64,000 nucleotides of DNA, taken from NCBI GenBank assembly GCA_026874595.1, contig CM049317.1, positions 51,171,618-51,235,617 on the forward strand, written 5' to 3'. Source of the stretch: Sipunculus nudus (Eukaryota > Annelida > Sipuncula > Golfingiida > Sipunculidae). How positions within the stretch are numbered: the stretch's first letter is position 1; each line of letters opens with the position of its first letter. This document shows positions 1 to 11,099 of the stretch, one piece after another. A program made the position numbers and the translations under genes. Below the pieces are notes generated by a model. That model was not told where the DNA came from. It saw only the letters and a list, made by a program, of their open reading frames with translations, and ran no database searches.

Positions 1-1124
1 TTAACTGGCTACCTGGGATCCGAACATTTCCTATTACCAAGTATGGTTCGCAGGATGCATAGCTACACTTTAACGATCTCCAATTTCTTCTTGACCTGAC
101 CAAATAAGGTCATTATTCAATCGCATTACAATCACCCAAAATAAACACGGGCTGACCACGCATGTCAACAAGTTTTGTTTGTAATACTTGGTCAGCATGT
201 ACTGGAGCTGTCCATTTAAGTCGGCAAGAAGGGTCATGTAAATATAACGATTCTAAGTTAATATTAGTGATCGTAATGTCAATTCCACTCACAATTACAC
301 AAACATCCTTACGTGTGGCTGTGTCCTGCGGCCCCTATCGATAAACCACATGAGTATTTATGTTGTGTAAATCAACTTGGTAAATAGAATAAATCTGTAA
401 GACGCATGGCGTGGGCGTATAAACTGAACTTGTGATTAAATAAGGCCATTTCTTTTATATTTATATAACTCCTCAATTAGGATTATTCATATAGGCATGC
501 TTATACACAAAATGTGTCTTCTTGTCCCAAATCGTATAATAATGGATGCTTCAGCCAGCATAAAAGTACGGGAGGCATTTTATATTATTGTGTTTTATTC
601 AGCAATATATAATATTGCAATTTTCCATATACTATAATAAAAATATACATGTGGTACTGTCGTGCAAGCAACGCTAGCAAGCTGCTAAAAATAAGTAACG
701 ATATAAAAAGATACACACAGCACTACACAGGACGATTAACTGCTTTAAGCATAGTTTCTTTGAATAATTTTATTTATCTATGGAAATGCAAGAGTTTTTT
801 TTTTAATGTTGTAAAATGGTAAAAAACTGTTACTGCAAAAGGGATCATATTGAGGGGTCAGGGAGGGCCCAGAAAAGCGCCAATGGACATCAAGAAGGGG
901 CTCGTGATGCTGGAAATTACACAATAAAATATCCGATAACATGCAGGGACAGTGCACGGGAACTGACTTAAATGAGTATTTAAATAACTGAATAAAGATT
1001 TTAAGGCTTGAATCAGTGATAGGCGTGTATAAATATAGAATGTGAAGGATCCCTAGCAACAAAAGCAAAATAACATCCGATGTATTGAACCGGTCAGCAT
1101 AAAATTCAGTAGGATGGTCTTGTG
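1..1124. other. Unannotated AT-rich stretch
   Basis: No coding, RNA or repeat feature is supported. A 146-codon minus-strand frame lies at 778-1218, but part of it falls in the tandem repeat that starts near 1125 and it shows no domain, so it is not called as a gene. Confidence 0.5.
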
Positions 1125-1745
1125 ACTTTGACCTTTGACCCTGTGATGTCGCAATCAAAAAGGATCTTCTCCTACTGGTAGGTGAGCCATATGTGGAAGA
1201 TATAGAGGTTTGTATCAATGGAATGAAAAGTTTTACTTAAAATGCATCCACATTCTTTTAAAAGATATGGGTCATGTGGCTTTGACCTGTTATCTTTTAC
1301 GTCATGACCTCAGAATGAATAAGTTTCTTACTTTAGTGGTTGGTCATACATAAATCCAGTTTTAAACCAAAACTTCAACCCAAACAGATGTTACGTAACT
1401 ATCCGTAAACCGATTTGCAGACAGATATCCCCTGTGACCTTGTGCTTTGACCTTCTGACCCCTAAATCCACAATCCTCTCTTGGCAGGAGAGCCATATTT
1501 GGAAAGTTTTGGATGCAAAGTTAGGTTATAAATGCATCCACAATGTTTGTAAAGAGGTGGGTCCTGTTACCTTGACCTTTGACCTCAAAACTAAGATTTA
1601 TGCTTAAGTGGTGGGCCATATATAAATCAAGTTTGAAATCCATATGTCAATACAAACTGGAGTTATCATCCAAAACGAATTTGTGGACGGATAGTCGGAC
1701 GGACAGGGTGATTACTATCGCTTCTTCCAACGGGGCCAAAAAAAT
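1125..1745 (+). repeat. Two-copy ~306 bp tandem repeat with a GGACGGAC tail
   Basis: Two diverged copies lie head to tail. Matching landmarks are GAGCCATATGTGGAA near 1184 and GAGCCATATTTGGAA near 1490, the runs of TGACCTTTGACC, and the 'agtggtKGGYCATAYATAAATC' block in each copy. The second copy ends at 1680-1720 in GGACGG/GGACGGACAGG followed by GGTGATTACTATCGC. The larger array at 39.2-41.3 kb has the same order: array, GACG run, then GGTGATCGCTATAGC. The TGACCTTTGACC motif resembles a nuclear-receptor direct repeat, but as part of the repeat it is not evidence of regulation. Confidence 0.75.
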
Positions 1746-3087
1746 GTATTCAGTGGTCTTACGCAGTGCCTTAATTTTTTTTCATTCATCCATTCCTTGC
1801 ACGAGGAGCATTTTCATTGAATGCCACCATGTGCCTAATGTTCAAATTTAGTTAAAATCCGAGAACTGCCGCTCTCATTTGTTGAAGCCAATGGGGATCT
1901 TGGCAATGTGCCAAATCCCAGTGCCGGACTGCGGCAAAAGCGTCCCATGCAAGCAGTGTCTGCCTGAAATGAATTATTAGAAGGAATGCACCGTGGAACA
2001 TTATGAAATATATTTCATGAAACTGAAGAAGGCTTTATGCATCTTTCCTTCCAAACTAACATTTACAGCTAAACTTTATCCAATATACATACAAGGCTTC
2101 ATCCTGAACAATATGCTATACAACCTATATTTAAACAAGGGTATGGTCGATTCGTTGGAAAATATACTTACCTTTGTGACTAAGTAAAACTATAAATATG
2201 CCCTATCGAATACTAGTATTATGTATTTGTTCTTTAAGAAATATTTTTTTAAAATCAAACCCTACAAGAAAATTGTTCCTTTTGCTTATTGACCTTTGTA
2301 ATAAGAGTTCAGGGAAAAGGAAACTCCCTGTGAAATGAAGTGACGGGACTAAAAAATTACATGAACAATTTCATCTCTTTCTTTGCCCTCTCATCCTTTT
2401 TTGTAGTATCTTTTATTATGTTGGATAAAAACCGTTGGGCCAAAAACTGGAACAATAACGAAAACACATAAAAAATTACTGTTCCTTTGAATTATACCAT
2501 GAATCCAACATAGCCAATTTGTCACACTGTGTTTATCCAGAACGTGACAGCAAAACTTCAGATGATTGTATAGGTTCTTTTTTGTATCCCTCCAAAGTCT
2601 CCTCCTTTTGTGGTGTCAGGAAAATAAAACCTGACACAGTGAGGCGAAATACTAGGTAATTAGAAATATTCATGATTAAGTTTTACCAGTTTACGAGATT
2701 ACTCAAGAATAGATCAGCTTTATTATGTAAAATCGCCCTCGTGAAGTCATGAATGACGATGGATGTTTTATTCTCGGTTCATTAATTTTCATTGCTAAAT
2801 ATTGACGTTTATTATTGAGCAAAATGAAATGCTCGCGGTAATCTAAGTAATTCCGTTTAATGAGTGATTGGAAATAGCTACACTGACTAACAACCACAAG
2901 GTCGGAAAACTATTACAGCCTCCCGTAGTGACGTAAACCAGGGGCTGATACCGAATCTTAGAAAATAGGGGGCCCAACAGCCTGGCACAGGTGAACAAGT
3001 ATACCTGGAGTACAAGTAGACTTTATACGTAATTCTACATTATACAAAAGTAAAGGAACGAAATACGGTAAAATTTATTATTCCTTT
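1746..3087. other. Unannotated stretch
   Basis: AT-rich sequence with only 60-64 codon frames. I see no repeat partner elsewhere in the window and no RNA gene. Confidence 0.5.
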
Positions 3088-3435
3088 TTATACGCCCGTC
3101 ATATGACGGAAGTATTATGGTATATCCACCGTCCGTCCGTCTGTCCGTTCGTCCGGTAACTTTTAGTGTCACTGCGAAAACTTGCCGGGGCTTTGATGGA
3201 TTTTCACGAAACTCACCATAACTACTTACCAATAGATTATGTCGCCCGAGTTCGATTATTCCACGCACTTTTTAAAAGGAAACTCATTATACATATTTGC
3301 CAATAGAGTTTTCACCTGAATTCCTCCTTATCAAAATTCTTGCATATTTAATGAGGTCAGAGTTCACCAAATACACGACGGGCGTATTATGCACGTTTGC
3401 GGTGCTCTTGTGTAAAATGTTTTATCAAAAAAGAG
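3088..3435 (+). mobile_element. TACGCCC-family non-autonomous element, copy A
   Basis: The left end reads TATACGCCCGTCATATGACGG. A right block reads GACGGGCGTATTATG at 3378-3393, so ACGCCCGTC and GACGGGCGT face each other. A (GTCC)n run lies at 3128-3155. The middle (3170-3360) aligns in reverse with 44390-44600: both hold 'aaactcaccataactacttacca', 'aaactcattata' and 'ccaatagagttt' in the same order. Similarity continues past the right block ('ttgcggtgctctt'), so the true 3' edge is uncertain. I recall this style of repeat from molluscan genomes. No coding potential is seen. Confidence 0.7.
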
Positions 3436-4029
3436 GGGGCGCCCGCCCCTGCGCCAACTCTATATCCGCCCTTGAATAAAAGTTATTCAGCAACACTCCC
3501 ACGTGGTAAGATCTATACGGAATCAGGCAAGGGGATCATATTATAATTTTTAAGACACCTGGCGAACTGATTGATGAAGAATACCACCAAGACCCATTCG
3601 CTAAGATAAACCTTAAGATATTTGGGAGAAATTAATTAGAGAGAGCTTTGTATATATTTTACACGTAAGCCCCGTGTTTTTGAACGCTGGGCTTTTGCAC
3701 ATATGCTATGCAAGTATTGTAAGATTTTATATGACTCCAGTATCTTAATGAAACCAAGGCATCAGTGTGTGACTAAAATGATACAACTTTTTCAGGTAAC
3801 TAAAGAGACAGAATTATGTATCTGTAATATACTTACTTTGACGTATCCATAACTGTGTACGCACTTATATGATCAAACTTAAAGTGAAACTGGGTATGCT
3901 GTTCAGGTTACATATTGAAGGACACTAACGTCGGTACCAGATACGCATTTGCAATATGTCAGAAAAGTGTCGTTTTCTATACACACAAAAATAGCACTTG
4001 GGTTATTGTTTCCAGTTTATATACATACA

Positions 4030-4032
<3 letters not shown>
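3436..4032. other. Unannotated stretch
   Basis: No supported gene or repeat. The 114-codon frame beginning at 3915 runs straight through the (AT)n tract and is not credible. Confidence 0.5.

Positions 4033-4081
<49 letters not shown>
4033..4081. repeat. (AT)n microsatellite, ~49 bp
   Basis: Uninterrupted AT dinucleotides, about 24 units. Confidence 0.97.
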
Positions 4082-4085
<4 letters not shown>

Positions 4086-4146
4086 GAAGGTAGAGTTATC
4101 CTCCGATGTAAAGTGCTCTATGGCCTACAGACTAGGCCAGAGCGAA

Positions 4147-4204
4147 ATAACACTGAAGAAAAACAACTCTGTAAATTCACAGTGTTGTTTTTCTTCAGTG
4201 TTAT
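4147..4204. repeat. Perfect 21 bp-arm inverted repeat (hairpin)
   Basis: The arm at 4147-4167 (ATAACACTGAAGAAAAAC...) is exactly reverse-complementary to 4184-4204. The 16-base loop itself begins CTGT and ends ACAG, so the foldback is almost continuous. It lies 66 bp after an (AT)n tract. It could be a small MITE, a hairpin-RNA template or a replication-slippage product. No matching copy was seen elsewhere in the window. Confidence 0.85.
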
Positions 4205-5161
4205 ATATATGCATATAAATATATATCCAAATATACGTACATATATATCTAATCTATGACGTTGGTGATTAAGCATATAAAACAACAGCAGAATTTTTAA
4301 CAAAACGGTTATTTTTACGTTTATTGCCATTTAACTGGTACCATTTTACACTAATTCTGAAATAAAGGCACAGTGCCCAATATGATAAGATTTTATACAC
4401 CCTTTCTGAATTAAAGATGGGGCGTATTATGTAATAGGCAGCGTCATTCTTGCGGGACGACCGTTAACCTTTTGTACTGATAAATTACCTGCAATTTGTT
4501 GGAATTTCAAGAACATACCGATAATATTTACAAATCAATTATCCCACGTGGTTTCGATCCTCGGCTAAACCCACTCACACTTTATGTAAAATGAGATTCC
4601 ACATCTTTTTGGTGTCAACCAGGAAAGTTAAACAGAAATCCAATTCATTTTTTGAACGAGCATGAATGTTAACCTCTGGATATGTTACGCTCTACAAAAA
4701 CTGTGGAGATCCAAGGGCACCAAATTTTGACATATTTCGTTATGCTTTTTTGTTCACTTTCTTCGATCATTCCTGGGCGAACAACGTGATAACAGCCTCA
4801 CAACAACACATAAAGAACCTTTATATCTTTGTTAAGTGTTGTTTCCTCACATTTGAACCAACTGCACCGGCGGGTGTTAGTGCGCATGCCTGTATAGATT
4901 AAACCACACAGCCCTATAGTAGGTACAAATTCGCACAAACCATAACCATAAGACGCCTTTTATTACAAGTTTTAGTTGATAGAGTTTCAGGATGATGTAA
5001 AGGGGAACATTCTGTTGGATTATTTAAGTTGCAAAAGGTAATTATAACAAAATGATGTCGGATTAAAATACATACAAGATAAAGACAGAACATGGAAGAT
5101 GAAGGTATGCTTGGTAACAGTGCTGGACTGGGTTCCTGTCCGGACTCAAGTCCACATATAT
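4205..5161. other. Unannotated stretch
   Basis: Only short frames (up to 78 codons at 4666-4902, unrecognised). No repeat partner found. Confidence 0.5.
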
Positions 5162-5165
5162 ATGG

Positions 5166-5321
5166 TGTTACGAAGACAAATTTTTAAGGGGAGAATATCG
5201 GGCCGATCCCGGATTCGCACCCATGTCGGTGGCGCACAAATCCGGCGTACCAACCGCTTCGCTAGAAAAGCAAGCTTCATTAGCGAGACAGTTCGGTCCG
5301 CTTTTATGTCATCCCGTAACA
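5166..5321 (-). mobile_element. Solo LTR of a tRNA-like-containing TRIM (Helenus type)
   Basis: This 156 bp unit begins TGTTACG and ends CGTAACA. It is flanked by a 4 bp target duplication, ATGG, at 5162-5165 and 5322-5325. It is homologous to the two LTRs of the complete element at 61972-62411. On the minus strand it carries a box A-like sequence (TAGCGAAGCGGTTGGTACGC, within 5242-5266) and a box B-like GGTGCGAATCC (5209-5221), as in a tRNA-derived Pol III promoter. The lone TG...CA unit with its own duplication fits a solo LTR left by LTR-LTR recombination. Confidence 0.85.
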
Positions 5322-5785
5322 ATGGACTCAGACTTGGACTGGAGGGTCCTTGACTCTGCATATTCTCAGACTCGGAAAGCAGGACTCGAAAAGTTAGGCA
5401 GTGTCCAGTGGCGCCAATGTATATCTTGAAGGGTGGGAGATTGACTCATAGACGTAGGTTTGGGCAACTTTCCTGTAACCTCATGAATATTGAAACATCT
5501 CATTGTTCCATAAATATATAATATAATTTAGATATTTTACAACCATGTATAATAAATATATATTACAAAAATAATATTTAGCTTTGCATAAGAAGCAAAT
5601 TATATGTTATCCAACATTCAAGTTATAGTTTGCGTAAACTATAGCATACAAATACTTATGATAATCCATAAGGAGATTTGTATTGGACACAGACTTAGAC
5701 TCGGTTTCCTAATAACTTAGACTCGAAGATATTGGACTTGGACTCGAGCTTCAAGGACTCGGACTCGGATTCCGTAAACACGGTC
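5322..5785. repeat. GGACTC/GGACTTG-rich degenerate hexamer repeat
   Basis: Clusters of GGACTCGGACTC-like hexamers lie at 5325-5400 and 5685-5785. The same motif family recurs at 8128-8225 and 8430-8485, where (AT)n tracts split it. A moderately conserved 'cactggtgt' block follows the cluster here (near 5790) and, in inverted form, precedes the one at 8110. Confidence 0.6.
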
Positions 5786-6341
5786 ACATCACTGGTGTGT
5801 TGTACATTTAGGGAAACAAAAGAAAAAAAGTAGAAAGTAGTTCAAACGAGTTCGCTTATTGAGTAAGCTAATAATCATGGTATATCTGACCTTTCCTAAC
5901 TTAGATACAAAATGCTAAATAGTGTCTATATTTCATAAAAATACAAAGAAAATTGCTCTTTTCCAGTAATTAAAAAAAATGTAAATGATTATTGTCTTTG
6001 TCCATCAGAAAAGAGAGGAAGAGAGAATGAACATGCATTATTAAATACGCTTAACTTTAAATATTTCCCGAGTGGCGTGTTAAATATTTTTTAATTACTG
6101 CAAATCTGTGCTCTCAGATTTTAATTCGATTTCTGGACTGACGTAGTTAATTTTTATTTTAATTTAATCTGTATTCGAGCCCACGTATGTTGTCTAGGAA
6201 ACACGACTTCTTTCATAACGGGGCTGCAATGGCAGTCAACGTTTCAAATTTTCGTCATAAAGGAAATTTTTTAAGTTATACTAACCCAATAGATGACCTT
6301 ACTTACATAACAACGATAAAATAAAATAATGTTGAAGTGTT
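5786..6341. other. Unannotated stretch
   Basis: AT-rich; nothing recognised. Confidence 0.5.
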
Positions 6342-6934
6342 AATTGACCTATCCACCACAGCCCTCATGCTCCGCCCTTTTAACTTATTATTATAATGAG
6401 CCCCCAGGACGCTCCTGCACAAAAGGTCTTCCGTGCCCATGGTAGCGAGAGCTGCTTATAATATAATAATGACGTCACAAAGGTCGATGTCGCATGACGT
6501 CGTATTGACTGACGTCATCAACTCGTATCACCTGACCATTGTTCACTTTTTCGCAGTCATTATGAGTTCTGTCTTTCAATATTTTGGATTATTTGTCCCA
6601 TACGAATTACGTGCCAGGTAAGACATTATTATTAACTCGGTAGTCGGAGGAATGGCCCCTGCAACCTATAGCCTAAAATTTTTTATACTGTCTCCTTTGT
6701 ATAACAAAATATCTTGGAAAACATGCCGACATGGATTCTGGTAGTTTTAACAGGCTACACGTGTTTTGTTTGACAGAGCTCTGTCAAATTATGCAAAGTT
6801 TTATTTTTGTCAGATGATTGACACTTTACAATGTTTAAGGTCACCTGATTGGTTCCTCATTAGTCCAATGCTTATGATTATTCATTGACTGAATATGCGA
6901 TTAAGGTCGCATAGAGTTCATGGATAGGTCAATT
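6342..6934. mobile_element. 593 bp MITE-like element with 14 bp perfect TIRs, copy 1
   Basis: The sequence begins AATTGACCTATCCA and ends with its exact reverse complement TGGATAGGTCAATT. A diverged copy lies at 38015-38577, sharing long blocks such as 'acgaattacgtgccaggtaagaca' and 'tatactgtctcctttgtata' in the same order. It holds several GACGTCA motifs (6470-6520) and a perfect 20 bp palindrome at 6769-6788. A 62-codon frame at 6433-6621 is degraded in the other copy and looks noncoding. No clear target duplication is visible, so the superfamily is not assigned. Confidence 0.8.
6769..6788. repeat. Perfect 20 bp palindrome inside the MITE
   Basis: TTTGACAGAGCTCTGTCAAA is fully self-complementary. 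The equivalent site in the second copy (near 38428) reads TTTGAGGGAGCTCTCCCAAA, which keeps most but not all of the symmetry. Confidence 0.85.
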
Positions 6935-7848
6935 GCATATAGAACTAAGGTGAATCCGATCCGGCATTTTTAAAATCTCATTTATTCGTCATGATCATTT
7001 TCGGGAGTGGATAAAACGGAACTTTGTTTTGAGGCCAATTTACAAATCTGATATGTAATATTGACATATGAAACTACTTTTGCACGAAGGTGCGTTTATT
7101 GGTGCGCGAAATGCAGCGGACAGCAGCAGAACGCGGATAGAGGTATGAAATCGCTTATAGGCATTCACATGACCAGCGGTAAAACATGGCGGTATGGGAC
7201 CAGATATGTAAAAATATATCGCTATATAACCCCGCATTCTTAGGTCAAATACATGTTAACCAGGTATTGTAGTCGCTATACCGCATGTGGTGTGCGGATC
7301 CACTTCTCCAATTAGTATTCCATTTTATTGCGTGTCTCATACCGCATTCAGCATACCACAGGATTGGTCAGTTTGTGATAAAAAAAAATAGAGCGATAAT
7401 AGCCTATTTAGCTTACCGCATACTGCTAAAAGTACACGCACCTTAAACATCTCATGGCATCATCAGAAGCATGACTTTTACCCAAGCATATTATTTTTGT
7501 CCACCCCTTGGTGTCTTATCGATTGGAATAGTGTTCTCGGCAACAAAAAAAGCAACATAAAACTTTTCTTACAATCCCTATCCGGTTACTTTACAAGGAA
7601 TCTGAGGAGAGAAGATATATCCTATTTCGGAGGCTTTACATATCTTACAAACAGTGGATTGGATTTTTGCTTCAATGCATAGAACAGATTGGACAGATTA
7701 CACATAGATCAGTACAAGAATAAAGCAATTCCATGTTTAAACCTACTTGATCGCTCTATCCAGTTTTTGTTTCGAGGTAAATCAAGGTTTGTTGAAATTC
7801 AAAGGACAGCTTTTCCTACCCTTTTCACATATTCAACACAGATGAAGA

Positions 7849-7850
<2 letters not shown>
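6935..7850. other. Unannotated stretch
   Basis: No gene is supported. ACCGCAT-type heptamers recur loosely between 7230 and 7430. A 61-codon frame at 7497 is unrecognised. Confidence 0.5.

Positions 7851-7934
<84 letters not shown>
7851..7934. repeat. (AT)n microsatellite, 84 bp
   Basis: Pure AT dinucleotides, 42 units, the longest such tract in the window. Frames of 86 and 83 codons on opposite strands are artefacts of it. Confidence 0.98.
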
Positions 7935-7937
<3 letters not shown>

Positions 7938-8264
7938 TGGATGTTGTGACTTGACCGGAAGTATTAATATATTTTGTTCCAACGCTGCAGGACGATATTT
8001 GTATTGAAACAGTTAATAATGTACATAATGAATTATATAAATATATTTTCAAGATTAACATTTTGTATAAAAACATGTTAAAAATTCAAATTCGTATACC
8101 AGTGTTTACACCAGTGATATAGGCCTGAGTCAGGACGAAAGTCCATTTTTTTCGGACTGGACTTGGGGCCTTCTAGACTCCGACTTGTACTTGGAGTCTG
8201 AGGCTCAGGCTGAGTGCATTCCGAATCTAAAAAAGAACCATGTCAAATACTACATAGACTTATG

Positions 8265-8265
<1 letters not shown>

Positions 8266-8324
<59 letters not shown>
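8266..8324. repeat. (AT)n microsatellite, ~59 bp
   Basis: Uninterrupted AT dinucleotides. Confidence 0.97.
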
Positions 8325-8329
<5 letters not shown>

Positions 8330-8356
8330 CGAACTATTAGCATGAATATTACAATT

Positions 8357-8358
<2 letters not shown>

Positions 8359-8391
<33 letters not shown>
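8359..8391. repeat. (AT)n microsatellite, ~33 bp
   Basis: Uninterrupted AT dinucleotides. Confidence 0.95.
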
Positions 8392-8394
<3 letters not shown>

Positions 8395-8500
8395 TATGAA
8401 ATTTCATTTTAAATGTGCTTTTAAGGATATTTGTTTTGGACTCGGACTAGCACTCGGACTTGAAAAGTATGGACTCGAATACATTACTGGTTCACACTAC

Positions 8501-9029
8501 ATATCAGTCCTTAAAGGGCCCTTGCAACACCTATCTGACCTATATAAAGTAAAGAAAATCCCTTAGAGCTTACATAAAAAATAGGCCAGCAAACGTGGAT
8601 ATCACCGCACACAGGCTTCTTGTTCTGTTTAAATCAACGTGTTTATAATATGTAGGGCCCGTCAAAATAATCAAAACAAACTCAACTTGGGCATCTGACA
8701 GCAAGTCAGATAAGCCAGAGCTTTGAAAATAGCGTCTTCCAACAAGTGACATTCCACTTCCGCATATATGCAGACTTCCACCTTAGGTTACCTTGTGTTT
8801 TTCCCGTTTCTCAACATTGCTGTGTTTACAAACACGTTGTTGATAAATACGTTTACACATCCTTCACAAAGGCCTTATATGAACTTTCCACAACCAAAAT
8901 TACCGTTAGATCATTAATATATACACATAGGAAAAAAAAAAACACATGATATTTTTTCAAAAGGTAGGTGAATGGGCACCTTTAAAAGGGAGGTCTTTGT
9001 TACTCGATGAAGTAAAACGGGCCTGACAC
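8501..9029. other. Unannotated stretch
   Basis: Nothing recognised; overlapping 60-67 codon frames only. Confidence 0.5.
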
Positions 9030-9200
9030 CAGGCAGATCGGTTGATTCATTAATGATTGTAATGATAAATACATTAATTACGATAATTACATAGGACAAT
9101 TTACCGTCATCTGTCAGTGGTAATTGCAGATAATTGTATTGATGATAAGCAATTATTGTAATTATATAACTGCCACAGCAACTGCCAATATAGAAGGGAA
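9030..9200. promoter_or_regulatory. TAAT/ATTA-dense patch, possible homeodomain-site cluster
   Basis: TTAATGATTG, TAATGATAAATA, CATTAATTACGATAATTAC, GTAATTGC and CAATTATTGTAATTA occur within about 150 bp and do not form a simple repeat. Clustered TAAT cores are typical of homeodomain-bound enhancers, but high AT content alone yields many. This is an inference only. Confidence 0.2.
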
Positions 9201-9943
9201 CAAAGAGGTATTCATTGAGTATTGACTTGTTTATCAAGTAATTATTCTATAATCATCCAAGGTATGGGCTGGTTTATAATCTGTTAATTAAGTGGTTTAT
9301 ATTGTATATCAAACATTCCTGAATGTTTAAACCTACAGTAGAGTGAAATTTCTACAAACTAAATGCTATTTCCCTGTGAATGAAAACCAGCTATAAACAC
9401 TGAGAATTCCTTCTGAGTTGCAAATATGATGCGTTTCAAGAATTTTGAGATCTTGTACCCCCTTTTTTGTACAAAAGAGCTTACAGAAATTTTATAAGGG
9501 GGTTGGGTTGACAAATGCTGCGTTAATGAGAAGTGAGTATGTGTGTGTGTGGGGGGGGGGGAATCTTGGCGTTTATGGGAACCCTTGCTTATTGCTTCGC
9601 CTAGGAGCCCATAAGTATGTCAAGAGGGCCCTGAATACGGGCATGTGGGTGGGTGTACTAGATGCAAGAGATCTTATAAGATTATCGAAATTGACATTAA
9701 AATTCAAGAATCAGTGCATAGCCCGTGTTTGTTTAAAAACAAGCGCGGGAGACAAAACACAGGAGTACAGACAGGAGCCACCCCTTAAGAAACAAGACAA
9801 AACAATCCTCCCATAGTATCATAATTTTCTTCCCTGTCAACATATTTGCTCTGAAACATGCTTTATGCTCACCTCGTCCCGTCCCATGACCTTGCAACCT
9901 AAACATTAAATCAAGTGAACATGTTTCCTCCATGTTATATTGT
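9201..9943. other. Unannotated stretch with a G-run
   Basis: A GTGTGTGTGTG tract followed by ten or more G lies near 9540-9560. The 123-codon frame at 9445-9816 reads through this run and is unrecognised. Confidence 0.5.
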
Positions 9944-10176
9944 CGCGTTAACCAGGCCCGGTAACTACTGCACCTTCTTACCCTGTGTGTGTAATTGTTC
10001 CCATGGCTGGTTCATACCACTCGCTTGTGATTTAAACACGCTCTTCGAACACAACCTTCCCATAAAGCCTGCAGAGCGCTCACCCTTGGTGGGGGCCGAC
10101 CGTGAAAATTCTCGCCGCCTTGTCTGAGAATCGAACTCACGGCTTTTAGTCCAGTGCTGAACCGCTGGGCCACATT
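9944..10176 (-). mobile_element. tRNA-derived SINE, copy 2
   Basis: On the minus strand it opens with a tRNA-like head: box A-like GTGGCCCAGCGGTTCAGCAC, then box B-like GAGTTCGATTCTC (plus strand 10122-10136). A body follows with GGTCGGCCCCCACCAAGGG, GAGCGCTCTGCAGGCTT, CGTGTTTAAATCACA, CCATGGGAACAATTACACAC and GGGCCTGGTTAACGC. The body blocks recur in order in the copy at 30228-30450 and in part at 41983-42178. A tRNA head with a shared unrelated body is the hallmark of a Pol III-transcribed SINE moved by LINE enzymes. No clear poly-A or simple-repeat tail was seen. Confidence 0.75.
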
Positions 10177-11074
10177 TAAACGGTCCCTTTATAAAGTTAC
10201 GCCAAACCCTATACCCAAGGCTTCAGATACAGAAGCAACCATCACGAATTCAGTGACAGCTCAGGTGAAAACTGACAGAGCCAAGCCACAGTGGGTAGAG
10301 GCATTCTAGGTCAATATAAAGTCGTGGTGGCAACCATCTGGGTATCGTATGGCTATACGCTTACAATACGTGTCGCAATAGACACAAAAAGATACATGAA
10401 ATGCAATGACGAAAATCTTCTTGATTCCATCTGATCCTGTCATGAATGCAAGTATTGTTAATTCATGTTAATGTGTATGTTATTATATTACTCTAACTAT
10501 GACGCATGCACTTATGGATATATGGGTAATTAGGCCTTATATAATATAAGTTTCAAATTAATTATTTAGGATTAAGTGTTTACCTTTAATTTAACTTTAA
10601 TACTTGAAACAATAGAAAATAATGCAATATTTGATCAAAGAATGTATTCTGAAATATCACATACCAATATATTTTCCAAAGCCTAAAAACATGTTCCCTA
10701 GTTTCGATATACCAAGACTTGTATATCAGCGCTGTGGGAACTGCATGTTAATTAACTCTAGAAAACGTGCAACACTTCGAATATATACTTATCCCCTCAG
10801 TAGTCATTGTGTGTAATGGGTGAAACAATATTTCACGCAAACGTGTGGCGAACCTTATCCATGCAACCTATCAATATTTCAAAATAATTATCTAGCCCTT
10901 TTTAAATAAGCGATATGGGTACCCGATAAATTGTGAGGAATATATGCAACTACACGACGGGGCGGCTACCTGGTGACAGGTTGGGAGCACACAGACATCA
11001 TCCCGTCAGTCAGGCTCGGAGTACCGTGCACACAGTTCATTGGCGTGTAATCACTCACAACACCGAGGAACCCT
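10177..11074. other. Unannotated stretch
   Basis: Nothing recognised; one 64-codon frame at 10622. Confidence 0.5.
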
Positions 11075-11099
11075 CCCCCCCCCCCCCCCCCCCCCCCCC
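11075..11099. repeat. Poly-C tract, C25
   Basis: An uninterrupted run of 25 C; the minus strand is G25 with G-quadruplex potential. Comparable shorter runs occur at 12863, 22869, 37669, 42213-42235, 58846, 63211 and 63331. Confidence 0.95.

Larger units (their letters stand above)
8110..8500. repeat. GACTC-rich repeat split by two (AT)n tracts
   Basis: GACTC-type hexamers at 8128-8225 and 8430-8485 flank (AT)n tracts at 8266-8324 and 8359-8391. The outer edges look inverted to each other (ACCAGTGATATA near 8110; the reverse complement of TACATTACTGGT near 8480). This suggests one element of about 390 bp whose interior was expanded by microsatellites. It is related to the patch at 5322-5785. 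Confidence 0.5.

Noticed and set aside
778-1218. 146-codon minus-strand frame
   Set aside because: Overlaps the 306 bp tandem repeat and shows no protein features beyond a hydrophobic patch.
1125-1745. Nuclear-receptor response elements (TGACCTTTGACC)
   Set aside because: The motif belongs to a repeated unit and recurs with it; no gene is nearby.
5200-5270. A genuine tRNA gene on the minus strand
   Set aside because: Box A and box B are present, but the sequence is embedded in a TG...CA unit with target duplications and no cloverleaf is evident; it is part of an LTR.
9445-9816. 123-codon plus-strand gene
   Set aside because: Reads through a GT/G run and has no recognisable domain.
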